Below are positions 35,801 to 44,573 of a DNA stretch of 64,000 nucleotides, piece after piece. Every line of letters starts with the position of its first letter. Positions within the stretch are counted from its first letter, which is position 1. The notes beneath the pieces are model-generated. The model worked only from the letters and a program-made list of their open reading frames with translations. It had not been told where the DNA came from and searched no databases. The stretch comes from Cordilura impudica (taxonomy: Eukaryota > Arthropoda > Insecta > Diptera > Scathophagidae), in the NCBI GenBank assembly GCA_963682025.1, contig OY821519.1, forward strand, positions 95,631,585 through 95,695,584. The letters are read 5' to 3'. The translations under genes were made by a program, and so were the position numbers.

Positions 35801-38559
35801 TACCAGAACATGAACTTTAAATAAAGCAACACTCAAAAATGTGTGCTTTATGTGTGATTGAAACAAAAAGTACGTGATACAAAAATGTTCGTGTAAATAA
35901 CGAAATATTAAAACGAACACAGTCATGGTTGTGTTGGGCACCGAAGAAAATTTAAAAACAAACATAATTGATATGAAAATAAAAATATGTGTGTGTTGGT
36001 CTAAGTTATGTTTGTTTACATATATGTACGAGTTTTTTATTCAGTGTGTGTTTTTTTCTGAACTCTGGTTTTAATTGAATAGATTGTTTCTTTATGAAAA
36101 TTTTTCTACTTAGGCCGGCCGACGAGCAGTGTGGTTAGATTCAGTTTTCGTACCATACAGCTTTACTTTGTATTAATTTCAGAAGATACAACTCTGTCCA
36201 AGCAAACAATCGTTATTTTTGAATTTTGAATATTTTTTTGCATTTATCTATTCAATCTATTCAATTAAAACAACAATTATCACAATGTTCAATAAATCAC
36301 TGGTGAAGGCTGAAATGCCAGAAACCGGTCCGATTAAGAATACAGTGCAGTTATGAATTTTTGAAATATATGCTTTCTTCTTCTTTACCACGCACCTTTT
36401 AAACAAAATTAATTTTTTTTTGCTTTAATTTAAAAAAAAATAAAGTAAACATCTCTTTTTAAATTTTTCGACAGAATTGATTTACTGTTATTTTATCAGT
36501 TGTTTTGCTTGCAATTTCTAAATTAGTTATCAAATAACGATCGAGTGCAGTGAATTTTATGACAGTTTCTAATAAAAGTTTTCATAATTAAAATTTATAG
36601 TTTGTAAATACTAAAAATTGGAAAATAATGTCGAAGGTGAGTACTTTAATGATATATAGTGAAATGTTGGTGAGTGAACTCATCTACTAAATCGGTTAAA
36701 TTGGAAAAATTGAAGTCACCTTAAGATGAACTTATGGAATTATGAATTGAAATTTTGTTTAGACTTACAAAAAATTATAGCATGTGATAGTCATAAAACC
36801 ATAATAGTTCTCTAGGACAATCAATTACCTTCCGAATTTAATAAATTTCAGGGGCGGATATCTCCAAACTTTTTTCAAAAACGCATTTTTCTATTGTTTT
36901 ACATCTGAAGGAAAAGAAATTAATAACACTGACACTCAAATTTGGTTTAGGCTTAATTTCTATACACAATTAGTTGAACCTAAACGCGTGGTATAGGGTA
37001 TCGTATAGTCGGTCTAGAGCGACTATAATTTTCACATTTATTTTTTTTTTTTGACAAGGGTTATTTATATATTCTCTAGGAACTTTCTTTGCACATATAA
37101 ACATGTTTCTTAAAGCAGTTTTCGTTTTAGTTCGAAACTTTCTATTCTGGGGAATTGGACAATAAAATAGTTTTATGTATTTACATTTCCATAGTGGCGT
37201 CAGCTGGTTCATTGGGCATGACTATGATGTATATGAGTAAGTTTCTGATAGAAAAATATGCTCTAAAGATATTTTCAAAAGAAAGTCTTGCTCTTTAGAT
37301 CCTGGCGAAATAGCAGGAAAAATATTTCCATATCGTGCCATTCTACCAACATGGCTACCGCGTCAATGGCATGAACTCTATGCGGGCATATGTACTTTAA
37401 TAATTGGCATGCAAATTGTTACTGTTGATTATTTGAATATTAACATCATGAAACAATTAAGAGTTCAGTTAAAAATTCTAAATTTGTCATTTAATGAGTT
37501 GATTGTAGATACGACACCGAATCCCAAACAAGGGAAATCATTGGTCATTTATAAACAGGATCCAGATGTACGTCTAAATTCAATTATCGAACATCATTGT
37601 TTGCTAGGAAGGCAAGTACTCGTACTTTTGGGTGAGAATTATGTCAAATGTGTTTCAAATTTATTTATGTTTTAAGCATACGTCAAGATACAGAGGACAT
37701 CTTTTGCCAACTGGTGCTATTGCAATTTTTATCCTCATTGATGACTTTCGCCATGTCCGGTTTTCAGGCAACTGTTACAGCCGGTGGCTGCGCAATTATG
37801 GTATACGGTTATTGCGTCTGCATCTTCTGTCAATTATTTATGTATTGTTTGTTTGGCGATGAAGTCTCTGAACAGGTCGGTGGTATGTTTTTATTTTTTT
37901 TTTATTTTTAAACATAAAACCAAAAAGACAAAGTGGGATGAAGTTCTGTATCTTTTTACCAAAAAAGGAACAATGCTTGTTTCTTTGTTTAAAGCGCAAT
38001 GAATGAAAATTACACTGTTTGCAACATTATATAATGGCAATGTTCACGAAATAGTCAAATGTGTGAATAAGTTTTGGAATCAGCAGATCGTAAAATCGTA
38101 TTTGTTTGCTTAACCCCAAGTAATTTCAAATAAATTTTAAAGTATAAACAATAAGTATTTGGCCAAGATGAATAAAATACTTTTATACTGCCATATTAAA
38201 TTATAATAATAATAATGATAAGTTTAGCCCACGTTGTCATGCTTTAGGGTTAAATATTTATTGCTTAAACTCTTCTAGATATTTAAGAGTTCGATTTTGA
38301 TTTCCCAAACAAATCTCTTAATGTGTAAAATTCATTCTCATTTCAGAGTAAAACTCTTGCTACTAGTGGTTATAACTCAACTTGGTATCACTTTGATCGG
38401 CATTATGGAAAATCGCTTTTAGTATTTCTAACAAATGCTCAACGACCATTTCTGTTTACGGCTGGAGGTTTTATGACACTCTCCTTGCCAAGTTTTGCTG
38501 GAATATTAAGTAAATCATTGTCTTATATCGCTGTGCTACGTCAACTGTATGCAAGATAA
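32879..38559 (+). CDS. Odorant receptor (7tm_6 family), six exons
   Basis: Exons 32879-33181, 33244-33336, 37131-37236, 37299-37611, 37677-37875 and 38347-38559 join without frame breaks to 408 residues, the normal size for insect odorant receptors. These are membrane subunits with seven helices and an inner N terminus that form odour-gated ion channels with Orco. Hydrophobic segments are visible at about residues 46-70, 143-160 and 195-215 and in exon 5 (LVLLQFLSSLMTFAM, IMVYGYCVCIFCQLFMYCLF). The family hallmarks are in exons 5-6: GDEVSEQ, then FLTNAQRP, FTAGGF, and the terminal SYIAVLRQLYAR. Exon 4 ends at a GC donor (GCAAGT), with a 65-bp intron; this is the only choice that keeps frame and similarity. 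Intron 2 is 3.8 kb and full of repeats. I cannot name the orthologue. The first exon could have other starts, but this ATG follows a TATA box. Confidence 0.9.
33661..34530 (+). repeat. Tandem array, about 115-bp unit, in receptor intron 2
   Basis: About seven units, each with TCCGTGACTGTGCGTGACTA variants, a TTAATCTTT block, CACAGCAAGTCTATGG and TCAGATCGATCGGA, then GGGAAATG. Units start near 33661, 33776, 33880, 33996, 34115, 34227 and 34345. It ends in (ACAG)n/(ACGG) at 34485-34520, again a (GTCY)n tract. Confidence 0.8.
35109..36411. mobile_element. Foldback element, 1.3-kb inverted repeat in receptor intron 2
   Basis: The outer arms pair AATTTTGTTTAAATGGTGCG (about 35110) with CGCACCTTTTAAACAAAATT (about 36395), then an outer block of about 170 bases. 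The inner 35340-35965 is nearly a perfect palindrome centred at about 35650, containing doubled AACAGAACATGTACAATAAA and GGTTCGAGTTCAGTTATATT on each arm. The right side has about 240 extra bases (36000-36240). No protein is coded. Transcribed with the receptor, it would fold into a very long hairpin. Confidence 0.85.
36950..37045 (-). repeat. Mini-me-like fragment in receptor intron 2
   Basis: CGTGGTATAGGGTATCGTAT and AGTCGGTCTAGAGCGACTAT, the head of the family on the minus strand, with about 60 bases of body. Confidence 0.65.
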
Positions 38560-38589
38560 AATGTTAAATACACATTAAATACGAATATG

Positions 38590-38595
38590 AATAAA
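38590..38595 (+). terminator. Polyadenylation signal of the odorant receptor gene
   Basis: AATAAA lies 31 bases after the stop codon, followed by an A-rich stretch. Confidence 0.55.
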
Positions 38596-38869
38596 TTAAA
38601 AAAAAATTATATGCAATTGTATGATTTGATGTAAACAACATTGTTAATTAATTCAAAATTTTAATCATAGTTTCAGTCATGTTCATAGCTACATACCTAC
38701 ATTTTTCAAAAGTGTTTCCTTATTACAATACCTGATTGGATACTTAAAAATGTTATACTTGACGCATTAAAGCTAATAACAAATTTTTTATTCAATAGTC
38801 TTCAGTTTTTATTACACCTATTTTTTAAATTCTGTGATTTTATTGTATCGTTCTTTCGTATTTTTTTAC

Positions 38870-39600
38870 GCCCTCCACACTAACAAGCAGAGGGTACATA
38901 TCAGTTTGTCACTCCATTTGTAATGCATCGAAAAATGACCACATAAAGTATAAATATGTATTCCTGATCGATATAGCGATGTCCGTCTGTCCGTCTATAT
39001 ATCTGTTTATTGAAAGGACGCTCATTCATAAAATACACCATTTACATGGTTTTAATGTTGGTTCCCATATTTAGAAAGGTCCTTAAGGATGGACATGGGC
39101 TATACAATTATTTGATATTTTTAGTGGGTGTGGCACCTCCCATACAAAGTAATAATTCAATATTATATATCTCGAGTACTATGACTGAGACAGCTTTGCA
39201 AATTTGTCTGAGGTCATCTAATATTAATGTGATTAGTTAGACAAAAAATGGACAATATCGGACCAATGCGCATGGCACCTCCCACGCAAAATAAATACAA
39301 AATTCCAGATATCTGTAGTACTGTAGTAGTGAGAGCTTTGGGACTTTGCGTGAGCCCATAAGTTATTCATATAATTTGTCGAACAAAAAATGGGCGTGAT
39401 CGGAGCAAGGAAAAGCCTTGACACGAGCCCATCAGATATTAATGTGAGTAGTCCGATAAAAATTGGGCAGAATAGGATTAGTTGAAGCGGCGACTCCTAT
39501 ACAATAAAGTATGAAGTAATAGGACAACGACAGTCTTGAAACTTTTGACAAGTACACTAATAATCAATGTGAGTAGTCTTGAAAAATATGGGCGGATTCG
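38870..39600 (-). repeat. Mini-me-like repeat, second subfamily, with inner tandem units
   Basis: Plus-strand start ACGCCCTCCACACTAACAAG, then ATATAGCGATGTCCGTCTGT: the tail of the 18118-20778 subfamily inverted. The rest is three units of about 140 bp, each with a GGCACCTCCCATACAAAGTA-like block (near 39129, 39269 and 39488) and an ATTAATGTGA block. Confidence 0.65.
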
Positions 39601-39750
39601 CCAAATTCAAAAATAGCCAAATTTAAAAATCGCCAAAAATCAAAAATCGCTTAAACCGAAAATCACGAAAAATAAAAATCGGCAACAACAAATAACTTTA
39701 ACATCAAAAATTGGCAAAATCAAAAATCTTAAAAACGAAAAATTGCAAAA
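39590..39750 (-). repeat. Short-unit minisatellite
   Basis: Repeats of a 12-16 base unit around AAAAATCGCCAAAAATCAAA. The complementary form fills 52970-53470. Confidence 0.6.
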
Positions 39751-39932
39751 TGATATTCTAAGTGCAAGGCCAATAGTTATTAAGCGTTGCCAGATTTATT
39801 TTGGAAAATCCATGTTCTCTCTTGGGCAGCTATATGTACCTTGCCCCAGAATGGGAACGCCGAAAATTTGATAATTATTGCTCCGAATGAAAAAACAAAA
39901 AATATTGTATATCAGCAAGCATATAAAATAAA

Positions 39933-40364
39933 TCTATAATATTAAAAGGCAAGGCGATTTCTTGTGACCGCTATAAAAATTTGAATTATCAACCGATTTT
40001 GGTCAAAAATACCCCATTTGAAAGGAATTTATTTTTAGCAGTCCACCATATTTACAGAGTTTCACCGTCTAGAACATTTTTTTTTTTTGAGTAAAATGAA
40101 TTTAAAGTTGCTGCTAACACATACATAAAACACATATTTAAGCTTCAAATAAAGAACTATACAATGCTGTGTGTGTGTTTATTAAATTTGTGTTGAATTG
40201 TGAATTGGCTAAAATTGATTTGCATACTTTTAGGCTCTTATAAAATTATTTATTTACAAACCCAGTTATAAATCTTCTATGTGTTCAACAAATATTTATA
40301 ATTGAATGAAAAAATAAATTTTCCTAGAATTTGCACTCGAATTTCGAGGGCTGGGCCCTGCTAG
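39933..40364 (+). mobile_element. Non-autonomous Helitron, family A, copy 2
   Basis: Begins A|TCTATAATATTAAAAGGCAA and ends with CTCGAATTTCGAG, then GGGCTGGGCCC (40348-40358, a 4-bp stem with TGG loop), then TGCTAG|T. This is the best-preserved end of the family in the window. No coding sequence. Confidence 0.85.
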
Positions 40365-40394
40365 TTAAATAAAATATTTAAATAAAATATTTAA

Positions 40395-40470
40395 CTAGCA
40401 GAGCCCGTAAGAAAAGTTGGTTATGCAATAGGTAGGTCGTAGAGAAGTGCGACAGGGTATACTAGTATTA
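40395..40470 (-). mobile_element. Second Helitron-like 3' end, head to head with copy 2
   Basis: On the minus strand ACGGGCTCTGCTAG|TTAAAT ends at 40395, 30 bases from the CTAG at 40361-40364. The body beyond about 40420 is not recognisable, so only the end is supported. Confidence 0.45.
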
Positions 40471-40849
40471 TATAATGTACAAATTAAAACAAAATTCTTC
40501 TGCACACGTCTTTATAGTTCAATGCTCGTCAAACAACTATCATCTCCTTAAGTGTTTAAGGTCAATAATCTGTTTTTATGTGTAAATAAAAATCAATTTA
40601 ATATCATGTTTCTGCTCGACGTTTCGTTTGCTTTATTCAAACTTCCTCAGGAGCGTAAATTTATTATAAAATCATTCTTTGTTACATCGTCAGGGAATAT
40701 AATTTGTAAAATTTATTTATAAATAAATAACTGGACATTACTACACAGAATTTTAAAAAATATAAATAAATAATTTAATAAATATTGACAACACAGTACA
40801 CGCAAAATCACAGGTCTAGCTTAACGTAGTATCACAGAACTTTAACCTT

Positions 40850-41145
40850 TAACCTTTAACTGGTTTAGTGAAATTGTTTATACAAGGGGAACGCAGAATC
40901 TCAACGTGCACTAAATTGAAAGCTGCATTGATTAAAGAGTTCAGAATAACGACGAACATCGCAAAAATCTACAAACAACTCGCTGATAGAAAAATGATGA
41001 CAACGAAAGCGTGCAGGATTATTTTTTTAAGTTTAAAAAACTCGCGTTGAGTGTTAATATAGACGAAAGTGCCATCATTAAATATGTAATTGGCGCGAAT
41101 AATATTAAAGGCATTAAACAGAAACTACCCTGTTATGAATCGTGA
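40850..41145 (+). pseudogene. Gypsy-like LTR retrotransposon Gag fragment
   Basis: LTGLVKLFIQGERRISTCTK continues with KAALIKEFRITTNIAKIYKQ and LADRKMMTTKA, then shifts near 41015 to QDYFFKFKKLALSVNIDESA and IIKYVIGANNIKGIKQKL. This is the capsid-type core of gypsy Gag (SW-LK--L--EF, then Y---M--L, then I-YVI-GI). No protease, polymerase or integrase nearby. A related 55-base stretch flanks it at about 40465 and 41227. Confidence 0.65.
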
Positions 41146-41279
41146 CCTGTTTTACATCGGCAAAAAATTAATCGAGAAAGATTAAACAAAAGTTTTAAAA
41201 ACAATAAAACAGATATTAAATTCAAATGTTATATAATGTAAAAAGTAAAACAATTACAACTTCTGCACACTTCTTTTTA

Positions 41280-41590
41280 GGGTTTTAGATCGATTCCACA
41301 TATATAAACCAAATTTGAGAAAATCTATCAACATCGGGAAGCAACTTTATATTAGGGCTATGGCTCATAACGGTCCTAAAGAGTTTATTTAAACACTACC
41401 GATTAAAGGGTATAATAAACATATAAAGATCAAATTTCACTGAGATCTGATAATCTCATAGGGGCCATTTGTATGGAAGCTAGATCTATATATGCATCGA
41501 AATATATTCAAATTTGCGATAGAGGGTGGCCTAATAAAAGGTCAAGATCCAATATTTTTTGATGTTAGAAATGTAGGGTATACAAATTGG
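41280..41590 (+). repeat. Mini-me-like repeat, internally deleted
   Basis: ATATAAACCAAATTTGAGAA, ATCGGGAAGCAACTTTATAT, ATCTCATAGGGGCCATTTGT and AAATATATTCAAATTTGCGA occur in family order, with both ends worn and the (GGAC)n part missing. Confidence 0.65.
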
Positions 41591-42409
41591 CCTTAATTCT
41601 TTCTTCATCTTTACCAGAATGTGCTGCTTATCTCTTTATCAGTTTTGGAGCTCAGGATACAGTGAGTACGTGGTAATGTTTATATTATAGCGATCATAAA
41701 TCATCACTCCAGTATAAACCGCATAACGCAAAGGCGTTGTTCAGAATTAAATCATAAATCGTCACTCTAGTATAAATCACGTAACGGGAGGGCGTGGTTC
41801 ATGGGACGCGGATATGAGATTACAAGGAGGAATCATTGTGCCGAAATATAGATATATATTTTGTCAAAATGTTCAGATGGTCACACCTAAAATTTCATAT
41901 ACAGTGTTTTTAAGATGAAAGCAGAAATAATTCCATATAACGTCACTCAACCCTACTACATATGTTTAGTTGTTTGGATGATAAAATTAAATAAATAATT
42001 TATTTTATGCACTTGAATATTTGATTTGCAAATAATTTCATTTCATTGATAATTCTTTGTAAATTGTTTTTGTAGGAGATTTTATTTAAACTACATACAA
42101 TTATGATCAAAACAATAGTTGGTACTTGTGTATCTATCCAAAATTTTTTTTAATGATATAGAAGCAATTAATAATAAAAAAAAATATTGCGAAAAAAATT
42201 AATAAAAAATTTCAGAAAAATTTTTGTAGCATAGGCAAAACTTCAATAAATAAGCATTTTAATGAAAATATGAAAAAACATGCATTTCAATTGCTTTAAA
42301 TATGTAATAATACACAACTACAAATCGATGCCATTTACGGATTCGAACAGCATAGACTATCGGGTAAAAACATGAATTTACATGGAATTCCTTGTCTTAA
42401 TTATGACTA
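41591..42409. other. AT-rich stretch without recognised genes
   Basis: A short direct repeat is visible near 41690-41800 (ATAAATCATCACTCCAGTAT and ATAAATCGTCACTCTAGTAT, about 60 bases apart). Nothing else supported. Confidence 0.4.
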
Positions 42410-42765
42410 CTAGCAGAATCCAGCGCTCAAAATTCGAGTGCAATTTCTAGGCAACTTTATTTCTCAACTTAGCCAATTCACAAACCAACACTTTTTTAGT
42501 TTATTATTATTGTGAATGAAGATAACAAACTCATTAACAAATTTAATAAACACACACATAGCATATGTATAATTTTATGTATGTGTTAATAGCAACTTTA
42601 AATGCAATTTACTCAAAATAAAGGAAAAAATTTAAAAATCTGTAAATCTGATGAACAGCTAAAAAGAAATAACTTTCGAATAATATACGTTTGGTCAAAA
42701 TTGGGATAAAACGGTAGAACAAAACATCGGTAACACGAAATCGCCTAGCCTATTAATATTATAGA
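42410..42765 (-). mobile_element. Non-autonomous Helitron, family A, copy 3 (uninterrupted)
   Basis: Minus-strand 5' end A|TCTATAATATTAATAGGC at 42765; 3' end ...TTCTGCTAG|T at 42410. Gives the empty version of the site that holds the mariner in copy 1 (AAAGAAATAACTTTCGAATA). Confidence 0.82.
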
Positions 42766-43172
42766 TAATAACAAGTAAGAAAATTATAGTTGGTCAAGAC
42801 CGACTATGCGATACCCCATACCACTCGTTTAGAGAATTGGTCTTAGGTCCAACTAATTGGGTATAAAAAATAAGCATAACCCAAACGCGAGTGGAATCTA
42901 CAGCATTAATGGGCAAGGCGATTTCTTGTGACTGATGCCATTATTTTAATTAATAACTGATATCGCCAAAAATACCCCATTTGAAGGGTATTTCTTTTTA
43001 GCTCTCCATCAGCTTTTCAGATTTGCTCCGTCTGGAACAATTTTTTGGAGTTATGCTCATTTAAAGTTGCTACTAACACATACATGAAACACATGCTGTG
43101 TGAGTTTTTATTATAAGTATCAAAGCCCTGTGTTGAATTTTGAATTGCGTAAAATTGATTATCGCACCTTTA

Positions 43173-44573
43173 GGCCGAGTGCACGCAATGAGCGGCAAAG
43201 CGGCAAGTGGCTTATTACTGAGCGGTATTTCTGAGCGGTTAGTTGTCAAAATGCAATTGCCAATGTTATAATTTATTATTTATATAAAAAGTTTTTATAA
43301 TAAAAGCAAAATATTTTCACTATTTTATGATTTTTATTTATGTATGACTACATTTCAACATTTTATCGATTGAAAAACAACACAAAAAGAGTTGTCGTTA
43401 AGATAACAAAAACAGCTGACTTTAGCAATAGCGAATATCGTTTAAAAATTTTACTGAATACCAAAATCGATAATTTTGTTGTTTTCTTTTTCTAACGATG
43501 CGATTATCATTAAAAAGAAGTTACTGACTTGCGCTACAGATTGATAAACAAAGAAAAGCCATTTTTTTTTTCAATTTTTATTCTTTTTCGCTCAGAAAAC
43601 AACTAAAAAGAAGTAAGAAAATTATAGTCGGTCTAGACCGACTATACGATACCCTATACCTTGCGTTTAGAGACCCTATCTCTCATGCCCAACTAACTGG
43701 ATATAGTACATAAGCATAAACCAAATTCGAGTGGGATTTTTATTAATTTTTTCGGCTGCAGATATGAAAAAGTTCATATCGGATGCTATATCTATATGGG
43801 GACTAGGCCCAAAAATGGACCGATCCTGACCATGTTTGGTGAAGTCTCTTGTATTTTGCAAAAATATATACAAACAAAATTTGAGAAGAATCAGTGCAAT
43901 ATTTTTGTTTTTTGATAGATTTAAGTGAAGATCGGGAAGCAGCTCTATATGGGGCCTATGACTAAGAGTTGTCCAATAGGGATCATTTTTGGACTAGTGA
44001 TTAATGGATGTAATATATACATACAAACCCAATTTGACTAAGATTTGTATGATAATTTGGATCTTATGGCAATATATGTTGATTTCATAGGGGTCATTTG
44101 CATGGGGGCTAGGTCTGAACATGGACCGATTCTCACCAATTTCAATAGCGTTCAGCCCATGGCCAATATAAGATTAAATACCAAATTTCATCAAAATATA
44201 TTCATATTTGCGACCTGCAGTTTGATTACAAGCTTTACATGGACACACAGACGGACGGACGGACGGACGGACGGACATCGCTAAATCGAATCAGATGGTG
44301 ATTCTGATTCGATCGGTATAATTAAAGATGGGTGTAGGTCAAATATTTTTAGTTGTTACAAACAGCAGCACAAAGTCATTATACCCAAACCACATAGTGG
44401 TATAGGGTATAATTAGAACAAGTTCTATTCCTGAGCGACGCCGCTTAGACGCTCAGAAATGCCGCTCACATGCCGCTCACTGCGTGGCCACTTCAGTAGT
44501 ATTTCATATGTTTTAATTTTTTCCCCTCATCACTGCCGCTCGCCGCTTTGCGGTTCATTGCGTGGCCTCGGCC
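43173..44573. mobile_element. PIF/Harbinger-type MITE with TTA duplication
   Basis: Ends GGCCGAGTGCACGCAATGAG and, inverted, CATTGCGTGGCCTCGGCC, with inner blocks rich in GAGCGGCAAAGCGGC. TTA flanks both sides (43170-43172 and 44574-44576), and Helitron copy 2 shows the empty site (ACTTTTAGGCTC). A 3-bp TWA duplication with GG-starting ends is the Harbinger pattern. Without the inner repeat it is about 590 bp; no protein coded. Confidence 0.8.
43611..44417 (+). repeat. Mini-me-like repeat, young full copy inside the MITE
   Basis: Has the perfect AGTCGGTCTAGACCGACT palindrome, five to six GGAC units near 44250-44276, TGATTCTGATTCGATCGGTA and the tail ACATAGTGGTATAGGGTATA. Close to the copies at 12148 and 55800. 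Confidence 0.88.

Noticed and set aside
35651..35965. A 104-residue frame in the receptor intron
   Set aside because: It lies in one arm of the palindrome, repeats itself, and has no family motif.
36629..36637. Alternative first exon ATGTCGAAG of the receptor
   Set aside because: Joining its three codons to the next exon is possible but the true first exon at 32879 is strongly supported by similarity; kept only as a remark.
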